Source: Aurifilum marmelostoma (lineage: Eukaryota; Ascomycota; Sordariomycetes; Diaporthales; Cryphonectriaceae). Taken from it: DNA of 64,000 nucleotides. This document shows, one piece after another, positions 1 through 9,874 of this stretch (positions within the stretch are counted from its first letter, which is position 1; every line of letters begins with the position of its first letter). A program made the translations under genes and the position numbers. The notes below the pieces were generated by a model, which was given only the letters and a program-made list of their open reading frames with translations, was not told where the DNA came from and ran no database searches. The stretch spans positions 3,162,001 through 3,226,000 of the forward strand of contig JAMXSV010000003.1 of the NCBI GenBank assembly GCA_027559495.1, read 5' to 3'.

Positions 1-629
1 CACGATGCTGAGATGTGTAGTGATATAGTCCCTCGAGAACGAGCCAAAGGTCTTGGCATCGAGGCAGAGAAAGAAGTGGACAGCATTCTCCTTGAGGTAC
101 TGCTCGAAATCCGGGTCTTCCAAGCCTGCGAATTGGAAGCAGACCACGCCGCTTCCACTGCAGCTGGAATCGGGTATGGCAGCATGTGAGCGCTGAAGAT
201 GACGCATCAAGATTGCGCGTATCAATAGATGTTTGTCTCTGAGGGGCACTGGAAGCGCGTCTTCGGGCAGGCATAGCTGCTCCTGGTCGCGGAACCAGAC
301 AACATGAAAGTTGCAACCTCGTTCCTTGAGCTTCTGCAGGAAGCTCTCTACAGCGTGGACTGCATGGAGGATCTGAAAACCATCTGCTCAAACAAATTAG
401 ATGCGTCAGGTCAGATCAAGCGACGTTGTGCATGAAACGAGCAGAGAGGAGCAGGCCTACCTTTGAGGTCAACGCGAGCCTGGTGAATGCAATGGAGCAT
501 CAGTGCGTCACCATGAATGGCAAATAGCTCCTTGCCCGCGAAGTCGCCAATGAGGTCGACCTTGAGAGGGTTCAGTGCCTCGTACCAAGCGTCAATTGCT
601 TCGTGAGCGTCTTCGGAGTAGGATGTCAT
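1..629 (-). CDS. DDX60-like DExD/H-box RNA helicase, N-terminal fragment
   Basis: This is the 5' end of a large gene that runs off the left edge. Exon 1 is 629-461, a 77-bp intron (460-384, GTAGGC...GAGCAG) follows, and exon 2 (383 to 1) stays open to the edge, giving about 180 residues. The visible part has the N-terminal signature I associate with fungal DDX60-like cytosolic RNA helicases: a DLIGDFAGKELFAIHGDALM stretch near residue 25, then FQILHAVHAVESFLQKLKERGCNFHVVWF after the splice. The helicase motifs themselves (Walker A, DExH) would lie outside the window, so the name rests on this N-terminal region only. Animal relatives act in RNA surveillance and antiviral signalling; the role in fungi is not established. 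The ATG at 629 starts directly in the conserved reading frame. Confidence 0.6.
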
Positions 630-1321
630 GATGATGCGTGGTTCTTGAGATGTTATTGTAAAGAAGGACGACCGAAGAAGGAGATGGGTGGGTTCAAATA
701 CGCCGAGAGTTTTGTGAGTGGGTAGTGTGTTGAGGTGTTAAAGTGTTGATCTGACGCGTTGTGATTTGTTTGTTGGCCTGCAGGGAGCAGTGTGCGCTGC
801 GCGTGCAGCAAGCAGGCCTCCTGCATGTGAGCGACGGCACGTTGGTAGACTGTATGTGACAATTGACCGCCCAGGCAGCAACGCGATTGCCCTGAGCGAC
901 GCCTGCCAACCCCAACAGACCTTTGTGCATAGCCCTACCTGCATCGTGCAGGTGCAGATGGAGGCAGGCTCGACCCTCAGCGTCTGTACATGTAACCAAC
1001 AGCCTGAACTTCGAGGCGAGCCAGGAAACTTCCTGTCCACACTCGTCTCGGCAGGGCCAATGGAGTCCGCATGGTCAAACAGCACTTTTCGACCTGTTTA
1101 TCACACTTATCATTCCTTGACTCGCTCGTTGGTTGCGGCAATGTCTTTCAGTTTGTCAACGTGCAGCCCTGTTGGAACGAGCACATTTCCTCATTGAAAG
1201 GCTTTTAGATAACAGCCCTAGCGGAACGTTTCATGATCGATGTGTGATTATTGCCGCCTGCACAGGAAGTAACTCTGACCCAATATCAATGGTCTCGACT
1301 CTGTTCTAAGAACGAGGAAAA
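630..1321. other. Spacer between two minus-strand genes
   Basis: This 692-bp stretch is the promoter side of the helicase gene and the downstream side of the F-box-like gene. Open frames of up to 143 codons exist on both strands (for example 766-1197 +), but they overlap one another and show no family resemblance. I see nothing else in it. Confidence 0.5.
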
Positions 1322-3092
1322 TTAAAAGGCAGTGCATGCTAGTATCAGAGGCGAGAACATGGGGTATGTCTTGTGACGAAAGATGCCATCCACCGTCAAG
1401 GTATAGATGCCCTGCTCAGCCTCGTCCTGACGCTCAGACAGCTTCCATTCAAAGACGTGCGACCTAGCCTCGTTTGCAGTAAATTCGTGAAAGGCCCCTG
1501 GGATCACAGGCTTTGAGCTGTAGCGCACCGTCAGAGTCTTGAATGGGGCCGGTCCCTGGGGAGTTCTGCCGAGCAGGAATTGGTATATCTTAGTGGGCGC
1601 AAGGGGAATTCCGTCTGGGCTGAAGAGCTTGTCCTCGTCTTCGAAATCGTGGAAAAGCTCGAGATGTCGGAGCCGCTTGAAGCATGCCAGGGCACCGTAG
1701 ATGGGCTGCGGCCACGCGCCCTCTGGACAGAGATCCACAGACAGCTCCTCGATGTGTGGGCAGCCCCTTGAGATGGCCACCAGCTCCTCCGCACTGACGG
1801 ACTGGCCCCATTCTACCGGCAAAGGTCCTATTGTCTGGTGTATCTTCAGCTTGCGCAGGCTCGGCCCATGTCTCAACAGGTTGCCCAACCCGATGTGAAC
1901 AAACTTGCGGACAGTGATGGCTTCAAGAGGGCTCGTGACCTCATCATAAAATATCTGCAGATCTTCTCGCTGCTCCATGGCCTTAGCCCTGGGCGTACCC
2001 AAGCCCAGGTCAACTTCCCCGGAGGGCCGTGAGCCATGGCAGGAGCTGAATCCCCAGGTCCGAGTCCGCAGTCTGCAGACGCCGCAAACGGGACCAGTCA
2101 AAAATTCGACCCCAGCTCACCTCTTCGCGCACGGGGAGCGGAAAACCTTTGCATTGTTGCCGAGACCCCGGCACCCAATGTGGGAAGGGGCTTCCGTAGA
2201 AACAGAGCGCCTGCTGTGAGGGCCGGCCGTACGGGTACGCAGCGATCTCAAGCTCCTCAAGAGCAACGACCGGCGGTTCAGCATCAGTGAAGCCAAGACC
2301 GGTATACTCCTCCAGTGGTGTCAAGGTGACACAGGCCGGCCTCGGCAGGCCGATATTCAGTTTGAGTCTGCGAAGGTCGGGGCAAGACTGAAGCACGCGC
2401 CTGAGGGGCAATATCGTGTCTAAGCACCCCGCAGCGGTCGTATATTCACACTTGACCTCGAGTGAGTAGAGGTTCGTGCTGTCTTTCAGCTGTTCGAGCA
2501 CATGAGCTTTGCCGTTGCGGCGGGTGACTGATGTGACGTGAAGACGAATCTCCGGCCGGTCTCGTACATACACAAGCGCTGGTTTGGGCATGGCATCCTC
2601 ATATTCCCAAACCAGATCTCGCAGGGCAGGCAGTTTTATGATGAAGTGAGCCACTTCAGTCATCAAGTCCGGTGTGGCGCCGGAACCATTGATGGCGAGG
2701 CGGCGGATGTCGGGCAGGAAACCGAGCTTCTCCAGGTAGTTCATACGAGAGCGGACCTGTTTCTCCTTCTTCACATCATTGGCCCATATCCGCAGGTTGA
2801 ACGTGATCTGTCGATGTTGAGCATGCCGGGCCAGCGCATAGAAACAAGGGCTCACGAGGGCCAGCGTCGATAGAGACTTGGGACTGTCAAGAGCAAGCAC
2901 GTCCACGACCATGGCAAGAATATCAGTCCCCAGATCTTCTAAAGAAGGGAGCCCGGGGACTATCCGGGTGCGCCGGCGTCGTTGTTTTCGCGTCCTCGCA
3001 ATTGCCGGCTTTTTCGGAGGACGCCGACCTCTGGAAGGCTTTGTGCGTCTCCAAAGAATGAACCTTCCCAACGAAGACATACAAACGACCAT
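1322..3092 (-). CDS. F-box/leucine-rich-repeat-like protein, broken by a one-base frameshift
   Basis: The gene reads as two abutting frames: 3092-2010 (360 codons) and a second frame ending at 1322. Residues about 51-97 form an F-box-like domain (LEDLGTDILAMVVDVLALDS, then LSTLALVSPCFYALARHA), preceded by a very basic segment (KQRRRRTR). The rest has the leucine spacing of an irregular LRR domain, such as LRRLKLNIGL, LEELEIAAYPY and LRKLKIHQTI. F-box proteins normally pick substrates for SCF ubiquitin ligases. The first frame stops just after PWLTALRGS. Omitting one base from the C4 run at 2017-2020 continues the LRR pattern as LTALREVDLGLG and gives one frame of about 589 residues. No plausible GT-AG intron fits: candidate pairs are 17-26 bp apart. 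It is either a real recent pseudogene or a base-call error. Confidence 0.6.
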
Positions 3093-5059
3093 GGTGATGA
3101 TTCTGTAGATGAGGAGTGATGCAGGCGCTGCGGGTCACTACTAGGAGGCGAGGGGTGAGAAAGAATGTTGTGCAGTGACGAATTAATCTCGATTCAAAAG
3201 CCGTGATGTGAAGGTGCAATTCCTGGTTCTCGCCTCGGGGCGCCCACGGCTGCCTTGGCCCCCAAGTTTGTAATGGTCGATGAGCTATGGTACGCTATGC
3301 TGACCGCAGAAGCACCTACATGATCATTTTCAGGTCCCCAGATAAGAAACTTGTCTGTGCAAATGTCCCCGCTCTAGGCAGGCAACGAGGCAGACAGCTC
3401 TTCGCGAGAGAGCGTTGAAAACGATTAGCCATTCCAGGGGAGCCTACATCTTGACGATGAGCATCAGGTCACGATCGAACCAGCTTATCGAATCTAGTCA
3501 CGGTCAACTTGAAAACAAATCTCGTTCAAAAATTATGAAGGCAGGCAGGGACGTGGAGGAATAATGGAGTGTGTTCTGCGTCAGTAGATAATGGTGATCT
3601 CTGGTTAAAGGTTGGCCCCCTGATCAAGAAAGGAATCAGTGAGGCAGCCCTGGTCGCGACGTTGCAAGAGGAAGTGATGGTCTGCGCCACAGGCAAGGCG
3701 TGATCGACCGATCTCGATCGTGGCTCACCCTTTCAAGCCACAGACTTCATCCCCTGTCCGCTTACTAAAGCGGTACCTTGTACCAAAGTACATTTCAGTA
3801 GTCCTTACATGGTATGTACCGTATTATGGGCATAATTTTATGTAGAAAATTAGCTACTATGGCAGCTCCTCTTCTCCCTCCACTCTCAAATCTAGCGCCG
3901 CCTGCTACTCAGGTAGCGCACGCTCTGGTGGCCCGCCATAGCCGCCTCTCATCTCTCATCACTGTCCTATCTCTTTTCCTGGTTTTCGCCCACCAGAGTG
4001 GTCCAGCAATGACTGCCGGGAAATGGATCACGAGTTTTGTGAGGGGTGTGCTCGCGCAATACGACACCATGCAGCTGCTCATGCAGGTCGTGCAGATGCT
4101 CGACGGGCTATGACATAACCCCTGTCTTCGGGCCCCTGTTAAGAAAGAGAGTCTTGGGAAAAGGTTATCGTCCAGCCTCCCGATGGGCGTGGATGGTCTG
4201 TCTCTCTAAGCCGGAAAATGGACTTGCTGCACGCGATTTCTTTCACAACCCACAAGAGGAGGACAAAGGAAGGAAGGGAAAAAAAGAAGAAGAAGAGAAA
4301 AGGGCAGATCAGGACCCGCAGATCAACAACCCTTGGCGCCAGGCTTCTGCTGCTGACCGTTGAGGATGCCTGCGGATTGCTCACCGTCCCGTTCCCTCTC
4401 GACTCTCTCCCTCCGAGGCATTTCGCTCGACATTGAGGAGGGTCCAGACGAGCACTGCCCTCTGCCTGCTCCGTGCATTGTTTCCTATTCCATGGTCCCC
4501 CTTCTCCTGCCCCTGTCTGGCCTCGTCGGCCAGTCCCACATCGAAAAGGGCCGCATGTCGACATGGACAAGAACGGGCAGCCAGGGGGTTGTTTGTTGAA
4601 CAAGGTCGCATCCAGCTGCCGTGGCCTTTTTCCCTTCCCGGGATGTTTGTCCCAAAAAACCTGTCTTTCTGTGCTGCTCCGCCAAATCCTGCGCGCCCGT
4701 CGCATATCAGACATAGATCCTGCTCACACATAGTGATCCAGCAAGCCACCTCACATCAGTCAGAACCTGCCGCTGTACAACTGTAACATGTCGAACCTCT
4801 CAGGGTTGGACTACAATCCACATTCTTGTCACGACAGAACACAAACGGCCCTTCACTCGTTGGCCACAAAAGCCCCCCACCCGTCAGAAAGGAGGGTCCT
4901 CAGCCTCCAAAGGGGGGCTTAATCCGGGCTTATTGCCTGCTCCAGGCCTTATCTGAATTGCGGCTCCACAAGGGTCAAATCGTCGCTACAACCTTGTCAC
5001 AAGTCACCTTGAACGAAACAAAGCTGGACGGCTGGCTGCTTTGCGTTCAGTTCAGGTTT

Positions 5060-5060
<1 letters not shown>

Positions 5061-5100
<40 letters not shown>
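5061..5100. repeat. Uninterrupted T40 homopolymer
   Basis: Forty consecutive T occupy 5061-5100, about 600 bp upstream of the GPI-type protein gene. It may act as a nucleosome-excluding poly(dA:dT) tract. It could also be the A-tail of an old retroposed element on the minus strand, but I see no element body or target-site duplication. The true length is uncertain in any assembly. Confidence 0.85.
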
Positions 5101-5112
5101 CTCACAGCGGCG

Positions 5113-5127
5113 CCCCCCCCCCCCCCC
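5113..5127. repeat. C15 homopolymer
   Basis: Fifteen consecutive C lie 12 bp after the T40 tract, followed by more C-rich sequence. The T-then-C arrangement makes this a strongly strand-asymmetric pyrimidine block. Confidence 0.8.
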
Positions 5128-5701
5128 ACATCTGTCTCTCACTCAACCCCCCTCCCCTCTTCTTTGTGTCGCTCGCTCCATGAGTCCCACCACAACCTCA
5201 ATTGTTTGGTGGGCTGTCAGAGGAGCCGAGTGACTGTTGCCCCAGAAATTCCCCTTCTTTTCTTGTCGCCCCAGGAGCACCGACCAGGGAAGCCTTGAAA
5301 AACCTCGGGGTTGCCCACCACCCCTGGGCCCGCCGCTGGGCAATCAATGGCAAGAGACGACCTCGCGCATCTATTCTCACTGCCACTCTGATCTGATCTC
5401 TCACACTCACTCCTCGGCTGGCTCCTTCCTGGTCTGGACCACTTCTTGACGAAAAGCCAGAAAGAAAAAAGAAGAAGAAAAAAAAAAAAAAACGCCACAC
5501 ATCACCATCGTATCAGATCGATCTGCTCTTCAGGGCCCCTAGTCACCAGAAGCCGCCACGGGATTCATCCTGGGGCCAAGACATCGCCAATCTTCAGATC
5601 TCAAGACCAAGAAGATCCCTCTCCAAAAGGTCGCCTTTCCAACAGCCCAAAATCATACGAGAACGACCCTTCACAAGGGCACACTATACACTACCCACAT
5701 A

Positions 5702-6109
5702 ATGCGCTTCTCTCATCTCATGACCACCACACTGACCGGCGTGGCGGGTCTGGTCTCAGCGGATACCTCGTCAAGTTCCAGCTGCACAACCATCACAAGC
5801 AGTCTCTCTTCTTCTGCCTCATCCTCATCCTCCTCCACCGTCTCCGTGACGCTGCCAAACCCAGACGACCCCTGGATCTCATCAACATCCACGGCAAACT
5901 TCACCGTCACCGACACGCTGACCACCTACTCAACCACATCGACCCCAATGGTCATCATCACGGGCAGCAACAGCACCTTCTCCGTCTCGCCCACGTCTAC
6001 ACCAGCGACCGTGTCTTCCAACGTGGCAGCCGCCGGTGAGGGCCTCGCAGGGGACAGCAGCATGTTGGGCCTGGTCATCTTCTTTGCGCTGACGCTGTGT
6101 CTGCTCTGA
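5702..6109 (+). CDS. Small Ser/Thr-rich secreted protein, probably GPI-anchored
   Basis: This intronless 135-residue protein has the layout of a fungal GPI-type cell-wall protein. Residues 1-20 form a signal peptide ending at VSA. About 85 residues follow that are mostly Ser and Thr, suited to O-mannosylation, with a few NxS/T sites (NFT, NST). Residues about 108-120 (AAAGEGLAGDSS) provide a small-residue site for anchor attachment, and the chain ends in a hydrophobic tail (LGLVIFFALTLCLL) with nothing polar after it. The ATG at 5702 is the first in frame and follows a CT-rich leader. No enzymatic domain is visible. Such proteins decorate the wall or plasma membrane; the specific role is unknown. 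Longer frames over the same DNA (such as 5446-6039) have Lys/His-rich, non-protein-like composition. Confidence 0.75.
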   Translation: MRFSHLMTTTLTGVAGLVSADTSSSSSCTTITSSLSSSASSSSSSTVSVTLPNPDDPWISSTSTANFTVTDTLTTYSTTSTPMVIITGSNSTFSVSPTSTPATVSSNVAAAGEGLAGDSSMLGLVIFFALTLCLL

Positions 6110-7169
6110 GGACACGGGCCGAGGCGGTGGTGGTCCTGCGTTGTGAATCCACACAAAGGGGGCCTTTTGACTTGGCTTTACGTTTTCGCCTTGCTCTGTT
6201 CCACCCTGTTCCTTGTTTATTCGAGTCTTTCTCTTTTTCTTCTTCTTCTTCTTCTTCTTCTTCTTCTTCTTTCTTCTTTTCGGCAACACGAATCATGGGA
6301 CGGTTTTTCTTTGGCACGACATGATACCACCAGGGATTGCATCACGAAGCATCATGGCAGGGCACTGGAGTTTTTTCTTGGATACTTGAAAGTACCCCTT
6401 GTGAGGGACTTCTTCTTTCGAGGGCATCTTGACATGGTTTGGAGGGAGGGGCGGGGGTGATTCCGACACCAGGCATGGACCAGCCGGTCTGGGATTTTGG
6501 GTCGAGACAGACTGGCTTAATGCTTAATGTAGACAGGATCTATGGAGAAAAAGCATGTTCTGCTTCTGCGCTTGCTCTCACAACCTCTCGCTTTTTTCTC
6601 GACTCGTTCCGCCTAACACGGTCACTTCTGCGCCGGTGGTTCTTGCGCTGATGAGCAGCCTAGTCTCCTAGACGATGACATGCGCTCGCTCTTTTGCCCT
6701 TGTTTGCCGCTCCAGACGTCTCTACAGATGCAAAGCCGCTTGCGTACCCATCGCAAAGCCAACCCCATTCCTTCACCGCGCACATCGCACACCGCAGTCC
6801 ACAACGGCAGTAACGTTGGACGCAGGAGTTCCATAGTGCGCAGATCCGCAACGGGATCTCTTCGAGACGGACGCCTCTTCTGTGAAGGGCGTCACGACAT
6901 TGTGTGTCCACAGCGTTGTCGTCCTGCCTTTCCCCTTTTGCTTTCGCCTCGGCCTGCCTCTCTGGGTATGTCGTGCTTGCGACCCCTCTTGCCCGTGATT
7001 CGCTATTTACTGGAGGAGATAGCGCCCGACCTGTCAGCCGCGACGGTCGATGGGTCGGGAGGCCTAGGAGATGTGTGCGCTCGGCGTTGGAACCCGTTGT
7101 GTCTCTCTTTCTTTGAACTGTATCGCCTGGTCTTCTACCGAGAGAAGTTGTGCGTGACCGTCCTGTCAT
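6110..7169. other. Spacer between the GPI-type gene and DPH3 (convergent ends)
   Basis: The 3' ends of the wall-protein gene (+) and DPH3 (-) face each other across about 1.06 kb. It holds a TTC microsatellite near its left end. The frames seen at 6680-7543 (+) and 6660-7169 (-) show no family resemblance; the first continues antisense into the DPH3 exons. No gene is supported. Confidence 0.5.
6237..6269. repeat. (TTC)11 microsatellite
   Basis: Eleven perfect TTC units sit 128 bp downstream of the GPI-type protein stop codon, inside a longer pyrimidine tract. It probably lies in the 3' UTR or just beyond it. Confidence 0.85.
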
Positions 7170-7626
7170 TCAAGCGGCAACGGGAATCTGCGCGGGCGTC
7201 TCGTCCTGCTCGGGTTCTGGCTCGGGGTCTTCGGGCTTGGGAAGATTATCCTGTGGCACAAAGAAAAGAGGTCAGTCTGACCACCCAACCGAATGATAAC
7301 AACTCCGACACACATGCACAAAATGTCTGTGGCGCAGAGAGGGGGAAGTTCTTTTCCCCCTTGCACCGGAGCAGCGTACAAGCGAGAAAGCACGGCACGA
7401 CAAGTGGGGGAGAGGGATGCCTTACCACCTCGTATATGACGCGGATCATCAGGCTGCAGCTGGGACACACCGCGATGTCTGTCTCCTCGTCCTGGAGGTC
7501 GGCAAGGGCAATCTGGAAGCGATCGCCGCAGGGGCATGGGTAGAAGTAGGTCTGCAGGGCCTCGTCGTAGGTCATATCCTCGATCTCGACCTCGTCGTAG
7601 ACGGAGATTTCTTCTTCGTCGGACAT
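7170..7626 (-). CDS. dph3: Diphthamide biosynthesis protein 3 (DPH3/KTI11), CSL zinc-finger protein
   Basis: Two exons (7626-7426 and 7250-7170) are split by a 175-bp intron (GTAAGG...CCACAG) and encode 93 residues. The product begins MSDEEEISVYDEVEIEDM and carries the CSL zinc finger: C31-P-C33-G and C54-P-S-C57-S-L supply the four metal ligands. In this family the protein donates electrons to the radical-SAM Dph1-Dph2 enzyme in the first step of diphthamide synthesis on elongation factor 2, and also serves Elongator-dependent tRNA wobble-uridine modification as Kti11. The core ends with exon 1; exon 2 adds a Pro/Glu-rich acidic tail (PEDPEPEPEQDE) of 26 residues, so the splice falls neatly at the domain edge. 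An upstream in-frame start at 7809 exists, but the family begins at the chosen Met. It acts in the cytosol. Confidence 0.93.
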
Positions 7627-8793
7627 TCTGGGGGTGAGTCTGATGTTACTACCGTCTGGCTGTTCTCTGTTTGTTTGCTTGTTCGAAAAAGAGAGAGGAC
7701 GTGTGGTGCGTGGTTGAGTTCGAAAGGGCAGAAGGTGGGTTGTGGTTCGCAGATGCTGCTCCAAAAAGTTGAGTCGACGGCGTGGCAAAACCTCCGAGGG
7801 CCCTGTCAAAAGTGAGTAGTGCCGGCCTAAGGCGCTAATGGAATTCGGGGGTTGCCGTGTATAGAAGGCGGTCAGTAAGGCCCCTGCACTAAATTCATAT
7901 AAGTAGTGAGCCCCGTGAGCCTACATCCTCTCATTCATCATAGCACCATCCTTTTCAACCACAACAGCATGAGTGAGCTCATTTGAAACCATTCCCTCAT
8001 GTAGATTTGGTCCATTCTGATAATTAAAGAATTGATGCAGACACTCTTGGACCTTCCGGGATGTGCATGTCTGTGATGGAGCATGTTGTCGAAATGTGAT
8101 TGGCCTCTTGATGGGACGCTTTTTACCATCTGGTTTCGTGCTTTTGAATATTAGATGACTCTCCATACTTGGATGTATTTTGCAGACTAGGTGATAGTAT
8201 ATTTAGAGAACTGAGAGCTCTCTTCATGGCTTGTCTGCAACTGAATATGATGCCTGGCTCCGCAAGTGGAAATCACTAAACAAAGCAACTTATATCATCA
8301 ATATTTTATTAATATTGGGATGCCTATAACTTCTGCTGGTCTCTGCTGCATGTTAACAAGTATCACGAGCCAATATCTAGAGCATACAATCTACACCCAG
8401 AAATCAACTGAGAAGCTAGTGATCTCTCCAAGCAATCATTCTCAGATTCCCTACCTGGCTACAGGCTTCCACAGACTTCGAGTGTGTTCTCGTTCATCAT
8501 ATTTATCGTCTATCACAATTCAGACGATATCCTTCTCCCGAGCTCCCCAAACTTTGGCACCCCCAAGATTAAACATGATTCCCAGTACAGCAGTGTCCTT
8601 GGGCCACTGTCCCTCCCAATCACCTTGTCAAAACAATCAATCCTATGCGAAAGACACCAGTCCAACATACCAGCCACAGACACGCTCTCCCCACGAAACA
8701 ATTCATTCCCAATGAGTCCTCCAGGGGTCAGCAATACTTCATACTTTGCACTCCCCATAATCCAGCTGATCAGTCTCTAACACTCTACAGAAC
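7627..8793. other. Divergent promoter region between DPH3 and the RRM-like gene
   Basis: About 1.17 kb. The part from about 7880 to 8540 is clearly richer in A and T than the flanking genes and contains no frame longer than 149 codons. It could be an eroded insertion, but I recognise no transposase motif or terminal repeat. Both neighbouring genes would be driven from here. Confidence 0.45.
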
Positions 8794-9552
8794 ATGTCTA
8801 CAGCCTCCGGCCAACCAGACAAACCTGATGATGCAGCTGGCAACGCTGGTCACACCGTCCTCCCCGGAGCTGATCCCTTCAACCAGACCACAGCCCTCAC
8901 CATCATCAACATTCCTCTATTCGCCACCGTACGCGACCTCATCCGCGCCATCATGGCCGTCGGCCCCACCGGTCGGATCTTATTCGCCCGCATCTACAAC
9001 GGACGATCATCCTCCTCGCGCGGCAGCATCAACAACGTCCTGGTCCCCACCACCCACACAGCAGCAGCCAAGGTCGCGTTCGCCACGCGCGCCGAGGCAG
9101 AGCGCCTCTTCGAGATCGCACAGCACGGCTACCTCCAGGTACAGGGCGTGATGGTGCAGGTATTCTGGAGCAGGGAGCTGTGGACGTCGCTCGAGTGCGC
9201 GGGGCCCATCAGCCGGACCTTAGTGCTCCAGGGCCCGCGCGAGGTGGTCAATCAGACCCGGCTACGGCAGTACTTCCAGAACAGGCTGAGAAGATGCGAT
9301 ACGGAGTATGTGGCTTTTGTCGGACTACAGCACGAGAAGGAGGATGAGCGGGAGAGCGACGTTGTTGGTGGGGAAGAACAGCCCGGTCTCGTGCAGGCTA
9401 TCTGGCGGTTCGGCAGTTGGTTTGACCAGGCCGAGATGGCGGTCGAGTGCCTCAAGAGAGACTTCCCCCGCCTGGTCAAGGTACGCTATGGCTATGACCC
9501 TTGCTGCTTTTCACCTGGTCCAGCCGCCTGGCGTGTTGAGGCCTACACGTAA
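8794..9552 (+). CDS. RRM-like RNA-binding protein, unknown role
   Basis: This is an intronless 252-residue protein. Residues about 33-127 look like a degenerate RNA recognition motif: an ALTIINIP strand, a helix, an RILFARIYNG strand, a long loop, then AAKVAFATRAEAERLF and VQVFWSREL. Residues about 140-240 form a second such fold (SRTLVLQGPREVVNQTRLRQ, then IWRFGSWFDQAEMAVECLK). The aromatic RNP1 residues of a canonical RRM are not well kept, so RNA binding is an inference. The ATG at 8794 is the first in frame after an AT-rich leader. It is convergent with the F-box/TPR gene, 322 bp away. I know of no named member of this family. Confidence 0.6.
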   Translation: MSTASGQPDKPDDAAGNAGHTVLPGADPFNQTTALTIINIPLFATVRDLIRAIMAVGPTGRILFARIYNGRSSSSRGSINNVLVPTTHTAAAKVAFATRAEAERLFEIAQHGYLQVQGVMVQVFWSRELWTSLECAGPISRTLVLQGPREVVNQTRLRQYFQNRLRRCDTEYVAFVGLQHEKEDERESDVVGGEEQPGLVQAIWRFGSWFDQAEMAVECLKRDFPRLVKVRYGYDPCCFSPGPAAWRVEAYT

Positions 9553-9874
9553 AGAGTGAGGACACCTCGTGCGTTGAGGATTCAGAGGAGGATGTTCGTA
9601 ACGGACATCAAAAGAATAAAAAAAAAAGGAGGCCTGTCATGACAGCAAGTGGTGTTGCTAGTTATTCCTGTAGATCCAAGATCTTCAATCCGAAATTGTG
9701 TCCCGCCCAATATTATCTTATGATATCATACCAAGTGCGTGTGAAGGGAGAAAAGAAAACAAAAAACACCAGATGAATAACCCTTCACCCTCCAGATGTA
9801 CATTCTCCTCATAGAAATCCCAGCTAATATACAAATACTTCAAAAAGTATCCAGAAAACCAACTCCTCCTCACC
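9553..9874. other. Short convergent 3' spacer
   Basis: The 3' ends of the RRM-like and F-box/TPR genes face each other here. The stretch is A-rich (an A9 run at about 9620) and has no frame of interest; it should hold both polyadenylation sites. Confidence 0.5.

Larger units (their letters stand above)
3093..5701. other. Spacer with homopolymer tracts
   Basis: About 2.6 kb separate the divergently transcribed F-box-like gene and the small wall-protein gene, so both promoters should lie here. Open frames such as 4139-4714 (-) and 3814-4113 (+) have no family resemblance and biased composition. The right third is pyrimidine-rich and carries a T40 and a C15 run. The segment near 3772-3820 has several short GGTACC/GTACC inverted motifs. 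No gene is supported. Confidence 0.5.

Noticed and set aside
3460..3500. tRNA-like ATCGAACC box on the minus strand
   Set aside because: No T-arm stem and no A box at the right distance; no cloverleaf can be drawn.
5446..6039. 197-codon frame overlapping the GPI-type gene
   Set aside because: Lys/His-rich composition without a fold. The frame at 5702 has signal peptide, Ser/Thr stalk and GPI tail.
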